Source of the DNA: Nocardiopsis terrae | GTDB lineage: Bacteria; Actinomycetota; Actinomycetes; Streptosporangiales; Streptosporangiaceae | DNA: 64,000 bases | Assembly: GCF_014651695.1 (NCBI RefSeq) | Contig: NZ_BMXJ01000005.1 | Coordinates: 449,415 to 513,414, forward strand | Direction of reading: 5' to 3' | Shown here: piece by piece, positions 17,343-25,358 of the stretch | Layout of the letters: every line of letters starts with the position of its first letter | Position numbering within the stretch: the first letter of the stretch is position 1 | The notes under the pieces: model-generated | Databases searched by the model: none | What the model was told of the DNA's origin: nothing | What the model saw: only the letters and a program-made list of their open reading frames with translations | Made by a program: the position numbers and the translations under genes

Positions 17343-18239
17343 GTGGGTGGACTTCCGCTGGTGCTCGACGGCGGGTTGGCGACGCGTTTGGAGGCCTACG
17401 GACGCGATCTCGGTGGCGGGCTGTGGTCGGCGCGGCTGCTCGCCGAGGAACCGGAGCTGATCGCGCGGGTGCACCGGGACTACTTCGAGGCGGGCGCGGA
17501 CGTGGCGATCGCCGCCGGGTACCAGGCCAGCGTGGAGGCGTTCACCGCGCGGGGGTACTCCCGGAGCGAGGCGCTGGGCCTGTTGGCCCGCTCTGTGGAG
17601 CTGGCGCTCACGGAGCGGGACGCGTTCGGCTCGGGGCTGGTGGCGGCCGGGGTGGGCCCCTACGGCGCCGCGCTCGCGGACGGTTCGGAGTACACCGGCG
17701 CCTACGACCTGGACGAGGAGGGCCTGTACTCCTGGCACCGGGAGCGGTGGCGGGTGCTGGCAGGGGCCGGGGCGGACCTGGTGGCGTGTGAGACCCTTCC
17801 TTCCCTGGCCGAGGCCCGGGCCCTGGCGCGGCTGCTGTCCCGGACCCCGGGTGCGCGGGCGTGGTTCAGCTTCTCCTGCGCGGACGGCACCCGGATCAGC
17901 GACGGCACCCCGCTGCGGGAGGTGGCGGCCGAGCTGGCCCCGCTGTACCGGCAGGGGCTGCTGGTCGCGGTGGGGGTGAACTGCGTACCGCCCCGGAACG
18001 TGCCGTCACTGCTGGCCGAGGTCGCGGCGGCGGGACTGCCCTCGGTGGCCTACCCCAACTCGGGTGAGGTCTGGGACGCCCGGGAGCGAAGCTGGACGGG
18101 CAACGGCGACGCGGAGGGGTTCGGGGAGGCCGCCGCCGGATGGTGCGAGGACGGCGCCGTCCTCGTGGGCGGCTGCTGCCGTACCGGCCCCGAACACGTG
18201 CGTTCCGTCCGCGCCCGGGTGGACGCGCTCCCCCGGTGA
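17343..18239 (+). CDS. mmuM: Homocysteine S-methyltransferase
   Basis: The protein makes methionine from homocysteine, most likely with S-methylmethionine or SAM as methyl donor (MmuM type), in the cytoplasm. It is a zinc-dependent TIM barrel of 298 residues. The N-terminal LPLVLDGGLATRLEAYG and the three zinc cysteines, Cys214 in VGVNC and Cys278/Cys279 in VGGCCRTGPEH, are in place. GTG 17343 has GGGGAGGGG seven bases upstream and starts at the family N-terminus; the longer frame to 17133 would overlap murE. It sits on the opposite strand inside the dcw cluster and converges on ftsI. The composition does not differ obviously from its neighbours. Confidence 0.92.
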   Translation: MGGLPLVLDGGLATRLEAYGRDLGGGLWSARLLAEEPELIARVHRDYFEAGADVAIAAGYQASVEAFTARGYSRSEALGLLARSVELALTERDAFGSGLVAAGVGPYGAALADGSEYTGAYDLDEEGLYSWHRERWRVLAGAGADLVACETLPSLAEARALARLLSRTPGARAWFSFSCADGTRISDGTPLREVAAELAPLYRQGLLVAVGVNCVPPRNVPSLLAEVAAAGLPSVAYPNSGEVWDARERSWTGNGDAEGFGEAAAGWCEDGAVLVGGCCRTGPEHVRSVRARVDALPR

Positions 18240-18255
18240 CCCCGGCCCCCTCTTT

Positions 18256-18323
18256 CCGCGGTGATCTTGCTACCAGGAGCAACTTCGGCGCCGAAGTTGC
18301 TCCTGGTAGCAAGATCACCGCGG
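18256..18323. terminator. Perfect 68-bp palindrome between mmuM and ftsI
   Basis: Two 34-bp arms are exact complements with no spacer, centred between 18289 and 18290 on CGGCGCCG. It begins 16 bases after the mmuM stop and ends 34 bases from the ftsI stop, so it can form the same very stable stem in both transcripts. A bidirectional terminator is the simplest role. The arm is less GC-rich than its surroundings (it includes GATCTTGCTACCAGGAGC) and no T tract follows, so it may also be a dispersed repeat element. Confidence 0.75.
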
Positions 18324-18357
18324 GTGGGGCGCGGGTTTCGGGCGCCGCGGGTCCGGA

Positions 18358-20346
18358 TCAGCCCGCGTCCTCCTCCTCGAACAGGCGGATCGCCGGGGGT
18401 TCGGTCTCCGTCGGCGGGACCTTCAACGTTTTGAGCGCGAAGGACATGATGTCGTTGAACACCGGACCCGCGGCCTCGCCGCCGTAGTAGGTGTCCTCCG
18501 GGTTGTGCAGCACCACCTGGACGATCAGCTCGGGGTCGTCCGCGGGGGCGAACCCCGCGAAGGTCGCGGTGTAGTCGCCCTCGCTGTAGGCACCGGTCTC
18601 GGGGTCGAGCCGGTTGGCGGTACCGGTCTTGCCCGCCACCCGGTAACCGTCGATCCGGGCCTGCGGTGCGGTGCCCTCGTCACTGGTGACCGCCTCCAGC
18701 ATCAGGGCGAGCTGGTCGGCGGTCTCCTCGCTGACCACCCGGGTCCGCTCGGGTTCGTCGGCGGGCGTGAACTCCCCCTCGGGGTCGACCGTGCCGGCGA
18801 CGAGCCGGGGTTCGACGCGGACCCCGTCGTTGGCGACGGTGGCGTAGACCAACGCCATCTGGGTGGCGTTCACCGTCAGGCCGTGCCCGATGGACACCGA
18901 CGGCAGCTGGGTGCCCCACCAGTCGTCGGGGTCGGTGAGCACACCCGCCTCCTCGCCCGGTAGTTCGAGGCCGGTCGGCTGCCCCAGTCCGAAGTCCGTG
19001 AGGTAGGTGTGCAGGACCCCGCGGCCCACCTGGTCGGCGATCTTGATCGTGCCGACGTTGCTGGACTGGGCCATGATGCCGTTGACGGTCAGGCGCTGGG
19101 TGCCGTGGTTGGTGGAGTTGCGGAAGGTCCGGTCGTAGTACCGGAGGGCGTAGGGCACGGTGTAGACCGTCTCCGGGGTGGTCAGGTCCTCCTCCAGGGC
19201 GGCCGCCGCGGTGATCACCTTGTTCGTACTGCCCGGCTCGAAGGTCGTGGCGACCGCCCCGTTGGACCAGTCCTCGGGCCCGCTGCCGGAGATGTCGCCC
19301 TGTACGTAGGTCGGGTAGTCCGCCATCGCGAGGATCTCGTGGTCGGTGTTGGTGACGACGACGCTGCCGCCCTCGGCGTCCAGTTCCTCGACCCGTTCGG
19401 CCAGCGCCCGCTGGGCGTACCACTGCAGGTCGCCGTTGAGGGTCAGGCGCACGTCCTGGCCCGGCTCGGGTTCGCTGACCAGGCCGCCGGCCATCGGGAT
19501 CTGGGTACCGTCGCGGCCCACCTCGACCTGGCGTTTTCCCGCCTCCCCCGCGAGGGTGCTGTCGAGATAGCCCTCGAGCCCCTCCAGGCCGTACCCCTCC
19601 GAACCGACGAAGCCGACCAGGTCGGCGGCACCGGTCTCGTCCGGGTAGACGCGCTTGTAGTCGACCTCGGCGCCCACCCCGGAAAGGCCGAGTTCGCGCA
19701 TCTCCCGCCAGTCAGCGGGGGTGACCTCGGTGGCCACCACCTGGTAGCGGCTGGGGGTGGCGTCGACCTTGGCCCCGACCTCCCCCTCTGCCAGGTCGAA
19801 GCGGGTGACCAGCTCGTCCACGAGCTCGTCGCGCTCGTCCTCCTCGACCTCCTGGGGGTCGACGAAGACGTTGCGGACCTCCACCGACAGGGCGAAGGGC
19901 CTGCCGTCGGCGTCGGTGATCTGGCCGCGCAGGGTCGGGATGTCGATGGTCTGCAGGCGCAGGTTGGCGGCGGCCTCCGCGTAGGTCTCGGCCTCGAACC
20001 CCTGGATCTGGGTGAGCCGCCCGGCGAAGAGCATGATGATGACGACGATGATGGCCCCGGCGGCCTTGATGCGCTTGGCCGGTTCGCCCGGGCGGAAGGT
20101 ACGGCGCAGCAGCGGCGGAGGCGGGGGCGGAGGTGCCGGGCTCCTGCGTCTGGGCCGCTCGCCGCCCCTCCTCACCTGGCGCGCCGAACTCCCCCGGGCA
20201 CCGGTGCCGGCGCCGCCGCGCGTAGGCGCGGCGCCGGTCGGACGCCGGGGTTCACGCTGGGGGCGCTTGCTGGGCCGGGAACCGGAGCGGCCTGCCGCTC
20301 CGGGCCTGCGGGGATCACGGGGACCTCGGTCCCGAGGGTTGCTCAC
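18358..20346 (-). CDS. ftsI: FtsI/PBP3-type septal peptidoglycan transpeptidase
   Basis: This is the class B penicillin-binding protein that cross-links septal peptidoglycan with FtsW. Of 662 residues, the first 90 are a basic and proline-rich cytoplasmic tail (including eight consecutive prolines). One transmembrane helix lies at about 93-113, then the PBP dimerisation domain (about 130-290) and the transpeptidase domain. The active-site motifs are Ser373-Thr-Asn-Lys376 (EPGSTNK), Ser428-Ser-Asn (QSSN) and Lys573-Thr-Gly (AGKTGTAN). No PASTA domain is present. The start overlaps the ftsL stop by four bases. The operon ends here, at the 68-bp palindrome. Confidence 0.96.
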   Translation of the reverse strand: MSNPRDRGPRDPRRPGAAGRSGSRPSKRPQREPRRPTGAAPTRGGAGTGARGSSARQVRRGGERPRRRSPAPPPPPPPLLRRTFRPGEPAKRIKAAGAIIVVIIMLFAGRLTQIQGFEAETYAEAAANLRLQTIDIPTLRGQITDADGRPFALSVEVRNVFVDPQEVEEDERDELVDELVTRFDLAEGEVGAKVDATPSRYQVVATEVTPADWREMRELGLSGVGAEVDYKRVYPDETGAADLVGFVGSEGYGLEGLEGYLDSTLAGEAGKRQVEVGRDGTQIPMAGGLVSEPEPGQDVRLTLNGDLQWYAQRALAERVEELDAEGGSVVVTNTDHEILAMADYPTYVQGDISGSGPEDWSNGAVATTFEPGSTNKVITAAAALEEDLTTPETVYTVPYALRYYDRTFRNSTNHGTQRLTVNGIMAQSSNVGTIKIADQVGRGVLHTYLTDFGLGQPTGLELPGEEAGVLTDPDDWWGTQLPSVSIGHGLTVNATQMALVYATVANDGVRVEPRLVAGTVDPEGEFTPADEPERTRVVSEETADQLALMLEAVTSDEGTAPQARIDGYRVAGKTGTANRLDPETGAYSEGDYTATFAGFAPADDPELIVQVVLHNPEDTYYGGEAAGPVFNDIMSFALKTLKVPPTETEPPAIRLFEEEDAG

Positions 20347-20786
20347 TCACCGCTCCCGGGGTTCCCGGTGATCCCACCGTTGTCCAGGTCCAGGAAGAGC
20401 GGGGCCTCGCCCTGTTCCATGCCCATCTCCTCGGCCTCCCTCGAGATGCGCTCGGAGGCCTCCAGGTGCGCCACGGTGTCCTCCATCTGCTGCTCCTTGT
20501 AGGAGAGCTCGCGGTTCTCCGACTGAAGACTGGTGATGGCGTACGCCTCCTGGGCGACGACGCTGCGCAGCACCAGGAGGGCCACCAGCGTGCCGCCGAG
20601 CAGGCACAGGATCAGCAGGACGAAGGGGATCCTCGGCGCGGTCCCCGCACCGCCGGAGCGGGTGCTCCGTGCCGTCGCCGCAGGACGCGGGGAACGCCGG
20701 ACCGCGGGGCGCCCCGTGGCCCCGGTACGCCTCGCTCCCGTTCCCCGCCCCTTCGTGGTGCGGCGCGTGTCCGTCTTCGTGCCCAT
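20343..20786 (-). CDS. ftsL: FtsL-like divisome protein
   Basis: A small bitopic protein in the position and layout of FtsL, which with FtsB/DivIC and FtsQ activates FtsWI. Its 147 residues comprise a basic, Arg/Thr-rich cytoplasmic tail (1-50), one transmembrane helix (about 53-73, IPFVLLILCLLGGTLVALLV) and a short extracytoplasmic coiled coil (about 80-116) with LQSENRELSYKEQQMED. FtsL sequences diverge strongly, so the call depends on layout and on lying between rsmH and ftsI. It overlaps ftsI by four bases and lies nine bases after rsmH. Confidence 0.85.
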   Translation of the reverse strand: MGTKTDTRRTTKGRGTGARRTGATGRPAVRRSPRPAATARSTRSGGAGTAPRIPFVLLILCLLGGTLVALLVLRSVVAQEAYAITSLQSENRELSYKEQQMEDTVAHLEASERISREAEEMGMEQGEAPLFLDLDNGGITGNPGSGE

Positions 20787-20795
20787 CTGCTCTCC

Positions 20796-21857
20796 CTACT
20801 GCCGCGACGGCCAGCGCACACGTTCGGCCGCCCGCAGGCGTGCCGACTGTGCGCGCGGGTTGCGCTCGTTCTCTTCGTCCGTGGGAGACTCCGAGCCCCT
20901 GGTGAGGAGCCGGAGTTCCGGTTGGCGGTCCGGGAGGGGGACCGGAAGGTCGGCGGGTGTGGTGTCGGTGGCCAGGGCCGCGAGGGCCTTCTTGGTCATC
21001 CGGTCCTCGAGGGAGTGGTAGGACAGCACCGCGATGCGGCCGCCGAGCCCGAGGCGGGAGATCGCGGCGGGCAGGGTCTCCCGGAGGATCGAGAGTTCGG
21101 CGTTGACCTCGATGCGCAGCCCCTGGAAGGTGCGCTTGGCGGGGTGGCCGCCGGTACGCCGGGTGGCCGCGGGGATCGCCTCCCGGACCAGCTCGGCCAG
21201 TTCACGGGTGGAGTCGATGCGGCCCCGTGCGCGGCGGCGCTCGATCGCCCTCGCCACGCGGGAGGCGAAGCGCTCCTCGCCGTAGGTACGCAGGACCCGG
21301 GTGAGTTCGGCGACGGGGTAGTCGTTGACGACCTCGGCCGCGCTGAGCTCCTGGGTGCGGTCCATGCGCATGTCCAGGGGCGCGTCCTGGGCGTAGGCGA
21401 AGCCCCGGTCCGTCTCGTCCAGCTGCGGTGAGGAGACGCCGAGGTCCAGCAGGACCGCATCGGCCGCCTCCACGCCGGCCTCGTCGAGAGCGTGCGGGAT
21501 GTCGGAGTAGACGGCGTGCACGAAGTGGGTCCGGTCAGCGTAGGGCGCCAGGCGCCTGGCGCTGCGTTCCAGAGCTGTGGTGTCCCGGTCGACACCGACC
21601 AGTCGCATGGTCGGGCAGGCCTCGAGCAGGGCCTCGGAGTGCCCTCCCAGGCCAAGGGTGCCGTCGACGAACACCGCCCCGGGGCGGCTGAGCGCCGGGG
21701 CGAGCAGCTCCACGATCCGATCGAGCATGACCGGGACGTGTGAAGCGCCCTCGACGGGCGCCTGCGGCGCGGATCCGGCCGCCTTCGGTGCGTCGTCGTG
21801 GTTCCTGTGCGGTGAGCCGTGCCCGTCGGGTCGCTCGTGCTGCCGGTGGTCCCCCAT
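20796..21857 (-). CDS. rsmH: RsmH (MraW), 16S rRNA C1402 N4-methyltransferase
   Basis: RsmH methylates N4 of C1402 in the 16S rRNA decoding centre with SAM. From ATG 21857 the protein has 353 residues; GGAGGA lies ten bases upstream. The first 35 residues are a His/Asp-rich extension, then the family core begins ASHVPVMLDRIVELLAP. SAM-binding motif FVDGTLGLGGHSEALL, DLGVSSPQLDETDRGF, the PLDMRMD motif and VLSYHSLEDRMTKK are all present. A longer frame to 22013 has no homologous extension. It is the second gene of the cluster, 273 bp after mraZ, with a single GTGGAG hexamer in the gap. Confidence 0.96.
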   Translation of the reverse strand: MGDHRQHERPDGHGSPHRNHDDAPKAAGSAPQAPVEGASHVPVMLDRIVELLAPALSRPGAVFVDGTLGLGGHSEALLEACPTMRLVGVDRDTTALERSARRLAPYADRTHFVHAVYSDIPHALDEAGVEAADAVLLDLGVSSPQLDETDRGFAYAQDAPLDMRMDRTQELSAAEVVNDYPVAELTRVLRTYGEERFASRVARAIERRRARGRIDSTRELAELVREAIPAATRRTGGHPAKRTFQGLRIEVNAELSILRETLPAAISRLGLGGRIAVLSYHSLEDRMTKKALAALATDTTPADLPVPLPDRQPELRLLTRGSESPTDEENERNPRAQSARLRAAERVRWPSRQ

Positions 21858-22130
21858 GCGGTGCTGTTCCTCCACGCTGTCGCGGTCTCCCCCTGAGTCC
21901 GTGTAGCGCACTGGGCGCGCTCCACGGTGTCCTGTCGCGTGGCCCGTCCGGAGTTCCGGCGGGCCTCCGGACACGGCCGCTATTGTCCACCTTCTCGGTG
22001 GGCGTTCGCTCACGGTCTGGCACCGGGGAAGTCGCGCCAGCTCGTGTGACCGTCTCCGGAGACCTCTGCCGGTCCCGGCATTGCATGGATTCTGTGCCGG
22101 TTCACGGGAGCGGAAGGCACCGCCCCGCTC

Positions 22131-22562
22131 TCACAGCACCCCGGGCAGCACCTCCTCTGAGAGTTGCGAGAACGCCTGCTCCTGGTCTGTCTCGTACTCC
22201 GACCACGCGGCGGCGTCCCAGATCTCCAGGCGCGTGTTGGCACCGATGACGACGCAGTCGCGGTCCAGGCCCGCGTACTCGCGCAGCTTCGGCGGGACCG
22301 TGACCCTGCCCTGTTTGTCACAGGACTCGTCCGACGCGCTGGCGAAGAGGACGCGGCTGTAGTCGCGGACCGCCTTGGCAGTGACCGGGGCGGAGCTCAG
22401 GGCGTCGGTGATGCGGCTGAACTCGGCCACCGGAAAGACGTAGAGGCAGCGCTCCTGGCCTTTCGTGATCACCAATCCCCCCGACAGTTCGTCGCGGTAC
22501 TTCGCGGGAAGGAACAGCCGTCCCTTCTGGTCGAGGCGAGGCGTATGGGTGCCGAGAAACAC
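22131..22562 (-). CDS. mraZ: MraZ, transcriptional regulator of the dcw cluster
   Basis: MraZ is a double AbrB-fold DNA-binding protein that forms ring oligomers and represses its own operon in bacteria where it has been studied. GTG 22562 gives 143 residues, the normal length, and has GGAGG five bases upstream. The two AbrB-like repeats are visible, each with the family signature: [17 protein letters not shown] and [17 protein letters not shown]. The upstream DNA carries four 10-bp repeats overlapping a promoter, the expected target. A longer frame to 22694 would read through that promoter and is rejected. It is the first gene of the cluster. Confidence 0.96.
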   Translation of the reverse strand: MFLGTHTPRLDQKGRLFLPAKYRDELSGGLVITKGQERCLYVFPVAEFSRITDALSSAPVTAKAVRDYSRVLFASASDESCDKQGRVTVPPKLREYAGLDRDCVVIGANTRLEIWDAAAWSEYETDQEQAFSQLSEEVLPGVL

Positions 22563-22597
22563 ACGCTCACCTCCCTCACTCCCGAGTGGAGAATTCA

Positions 22598-22637
22598 CCC
22601 TCTCCACGATGCTCCACCTTACTCCACTCCTCCCCAC
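22598..22637 (-). promoter_or_regulatory. mraZ: Four tandem 10-bp repeats, probable MraZ box array
   Basis: On the minus strand four consecutive decamers all begin GTGGRG: GTGGGGAGGA, GTGGAGTAAG, GTGGAGCATC and GTGGAGAGGG. MraZ in other bacteria binds short G-rich direct repeats at 10-bp periodicity. The array fills the promoter spacer, covers the -10 box and extends past the predicted start site, so binding would block transcription. Confidence 0.7.
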
Positions 22638-22643
22638 CGTCAA
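22616..22643 (-). promoter_or_regulatory. mraZ: mraZ (dcw) promoter
   Basis: TTGACG (22643-22638) and TAAGGT (22621-22616) are separated by 16 bases on the minus strand, a good sigma-70-type promoter. Transcription would start near 22609, giving a leader of about 47 bases before the mraZ GTG. Confidence 0.65.
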
Positions 22644-22976
22644 CAGCTTCAATCGGGCCCCACCAACCCAAGAAACGACAAATGCGCAGGTCATAGCGGC
22701 ACGGCGCGAATGGGACCAGCCAGCGCCCCTGTGCGTCGCACCGGGGCCGCCCGCAGCCCGGGCCCGACCTGCCCGCCCGCCCGGAACAGCCCGCGTCGCC
22801 CCGGCGCGGGGCAGGACCCGGAACCGCGGTGTTCGGAGGACGACATCGGGGGGTTCTCCACATCCGTCCCGTTATCGTGAACGGCTCTCCCGCCAGTGAT
22901 CAGGGGAACGGTTCCGAAGCTTTCGCCACATCGATGCCCAGGGGAATCATCCGGAGACCGATTCCGGCACTTTGGT

Positions 22977-23004
22977 TTGCAATCGGTCTGATTGGCCCTA
23001 GCCT
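22977..23004 (+). promoter_or_regulatory. Candidate moxR operon promoter
   Basis: TTGCAA (22977-22982) and TAGCCT (22999-23004) are separated by 16 bases, about 35-40 bases upstream of the moxR GTG. The 482-bp divergent region between mraZ and moxR contains only the two promoters and the MraZ array; I see no gene in it. Confidence 0.45.
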
Positions 23005-23044
23005 CGGATCGATACACCGGGACATACTGAGTGAGAGGGGTCTC

Positions 23045-24037
23045 GTGTCACTCGGCACACAGCACGACGGTCACGGGGGCGGCGTCCTGGGGGACGTCGG
23101 TGACGTCGTCAGCGTCGCCGACCGCGTCCGCGGCGCGATCGAGACGGTCATCGAGGGCAAACCCGAGGTGCTGCGCATCGCGCTCACCGTCCTTCTCGCC
23201 GAGGGCCACCTCCTCATCGAGGACGTCCCAGGTGTGGGGAAGACCATGTTGGCCAAGGCGCTGGGCCGTGCCGTGGACTGCTCCGTACAGCGCGTCCAGT
23301 TCACCCCTGACCTGCTGCCCAGCGACATCACCGGGGTCAGCGTCTACCACCAGGACCGCAGCGAGTTCGAGTTCAACCCCGGCCCGGTCTTCGCCAACAT
23401 CGTGCTCGGCGACGAGATCAACCGCGCCTCGCCCAAGACCCAGTCGGCCCTCCTGGAGTGCATGGAGGAACGACAGGTCAGCGTCGACGGGCAGACCCGG
23501 GAGCTGGAGCGGCCGTTCATGGTCGTCGCGACACAGAACCCGGCCGACATGGAGGGCACCTACGCCCTGCCCGAAGCGCAGCGGGACCGGTTCATGGCGC
23601 GCGTCTCCGTGGGCTACCCCTCACCCCAGGCCGAGCTGGACATGATCGACACCCACGGCTCCCGGTCGCCCCTGGAACAGTTGACCCCCGTCACCGACAC
23701 GGCCGAGATCCGCTCCCTGGTGGACCGGATCCAGGGCGTCCACGTGGCACCCGGAATGCGCCGCTACGTCGTCGACCTGGTCAACTCCACCCGGACCGCC
23801 CCCGAGCTCAAACTGGGTGCCTCGCCCCGCGCCACCCTGCACCTGGTGCGCGCCGCACGGGCCCACGCGGCCCTGGAGGGGCGCCACTACGTGGTCCCCG
23901 ACGACGTGCAGGCCCTGGCCGTGCCCGTCCTGGCCCACCGGCTGCTCCCCGGCCCCGAGGCCCAGATGGAGCGGCTCAGCGCCGAGCAGATCGTCGCCAA
24001 GCTGGTCGCCCGCCTCCCCGTGCCCGGACCCCGCTGA
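23045..24037 (+). CDS. MoxR-family AAA+ ATPase
   Basis: A MoxR-type AAA+ ATPase of 330 residues, a chaperone-like enzyme thought to mature or insert metals into partner proteins. Walker A is EDVPGVGKTMLAKAL, Walker B lies in NIVLGDEINRASPKTQSAL, and the sensor 1 region is FMVVATQNPADMEGTYALPEAQ with DRFMARV following. GTG 23045 has GAGAGG upstream and gives the family N-terminus; the longer frame to 22829 would cross the promoter. The next genes, DUF58 and transglutaminase, form the commonest MoxR operon type. The substrate of these operons is still unknown in general. Confidence 0.93.
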   Translation: MSLGTQHDGHGGGVLGDVGDVVSVADRVRGAIETVIEGKPEVLRIALTVLLAEGHLLIEDVPGVGKTMLAKALGRAVDCSVQRVQFTPDLLPSDITGVSVYHQDRSEFEFNPGPVFANIVLGDEINRASPKTQSALLECMEERQVSVDGQTRELERPFMVVATQNPADMEGTYALPEAQRDRFMARVSVGYPSPQAELDMIDTHGSRSPLEQLTPVTDTAEIRSLVDRIQGVHVAPGMRRYVVDLVNSTRTAPELKLGASPRATLHLVRAARAHAALEGRHYVVPDDVQALAVPVLAHRLLPGPEAQMERLSAEQIVAKLVARLPVPGPR

Positions 24038-24098
24038 CCCCGCCCTCCCCGGCGTCCACCCGCCGCCCCGAAGAGTCCCCCGACCCCGAGAGACGGTC

Positions 24099-25358
24099 AT
24101 GCGCCCGCACCGAACCCTCACCGCCCGCGGCGGCCTGATGCTGTTCTTCGGCGTGGTGGCGCTCGTGTGCGGTTTCGTCATCGGCCAACGGGAACTGGTG
24201 GGTGTGGGCCTCTTCCTGGCCCTGGTACCGCCGGTCTCCGCGCTGACCGTGCTGGGCGCTGCCGGCCGTGTGGTGCACAGCCGGGCCCTGCGCCCGCAGC
24301 GCGTCCCGGCCGGAACCGACACCCGGGTCCTCGTCCGGATCGGCAACTCCTCCCCGAGCTGGCCGGTCAGTTGGGTGCGGATCGAGGACACCCTCCCGGT
24401 CCGGCTCGGCTACGAACCGCGCTACACGGTGGGACACCTGCCCCCGCGCGCCGTCCGCGACGTCACCTACCTGGTACGCCCCGCGGTCCGCGGCCGCTAC
24501 CCCGTGGGGCCCCTGCGGGTGAGCGTGCTGGACCCCCTGGGCTGTGTCCGGGTGACCCGCGTGGTCGGGGCGCCCACGCCCCTGCTGGTGACCCCTCCGG
24601 TGGTCGCGCTCGCCCCGCTCAGCGCCTCGGACGGCTCCCTGGGGGAGAACACACCGCGCCGCTCGGTGACCGGGGTCGGCGAGCAGGACCCCATTCCCCG
24701 TGAGTACCGCCACGGCGACGAACTGCGCCGGGTGCACTGGCGCTCCACGGCCAAGCACGGCGAACTGATGGTGCGCAGGGATGAACAGCACTGGCGGGAG
24801 CACAGCACCCTGCTGCTGGACACCCGGTACGGGGCGCATTCCGGCGAGGGACCCTGGAGCTCCCTGGAGACCGCGGTCAGCGTGGCCGCCTCGGTCGCGG
24901 TGAACCTCCTCGACACCGGGCACGAGCTGCGCCTGCATACCGAACGGGGTCGTCTGCACACCGAGAACACCTCCGGGGTACTGGACGTGCTGGCGACCGC
25001 GGAGTCCTCCGAGACCGTCGGCCTGCAGGGCGGCGTCAGCGCTCTGGAGGGGGCCCGGGGCGTCTCGGCCCGGCTGGTGGTCGCGGTCCTGGGCGCCCTC
25101 TCCGCGGAGGACGCCCTGGCCCTGTCCCGGGCCAACGGGTCCGGGCTGCACGTGGCAGTACTGTGCACCCGGGCCGCCTGGGCCTCGGACGAGGACATCC
25201 GGCGCACCTCCGAGCTGCTGGCGGCCAACGGTTGGCGCGTGGTGCCCGTTTCCGACCCCACCGAACTGCCCCCGCTGTGGCACCGCGCGATCTCCCCCAC
25301 CGGCGGGGGCCGCCCGGCTCCTGCGGGGGCCCGCGCCCCCTGGGAGGGGTCCCGTTGA
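24099..25358 (+). CDS. DUF58 (VWA-like) membrane protein
   Basis: A 419-residue DUF58 protein. Two hydrophobic helices at about 12-60 (LMLFFGVVALVCGFVIG and LFLALVPPVSALTVLG) anchor it. A beta-rich domain follows, and the DUF58 signature lies in the middle: RRSVTGVGEQDPIPREYRHGDELRRVHW then STAKHGELMVRR (positions 24657-24780). The C-terminal half resembles a von Willebrand A fold. The ATG at 24099 starts in the moxR-TGase frame order, 61 bp after moxR. It overlaps the next gene by four bases. The family is the usual partner of MoxR ATPases. Confidence 0.9.
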   Translation: MRPHRTLTARGGLMLFFGVVALVCGFVIGQRELVGVGLFLALVPPVSALTVLGAAGRVVHSRALRPQRVPAGTDTRVLVRIGNSSPSWPVSWVRIEDTLPVRLGYEPRYTVGHLPPRAVRDVTYLVRPAVRGRYPVGPLRVSVLDPLGCVRVTRVVGAPTPLLVTPPVVALAPLSASDGSLGENTPRRSVTGVGEQDPIPREYRHGDELRRVHWRSTAKHGELMVRRDEQHWREHSTLLLDTRYGAHSGEGPWSSLETAVSVAASVAVNLLDTGHELRLHTERGRLHTENTSGVLDVLATAESSETVGLQGGVSALEGARGVSARLVVAVLGALSAEDALALSRANGSGLHVAVLCTRAAWASDEDIRRTSELLAANGWRVVPVSDPTELPPLWHRAISPTGGGRPAPAGARAPWEGSR

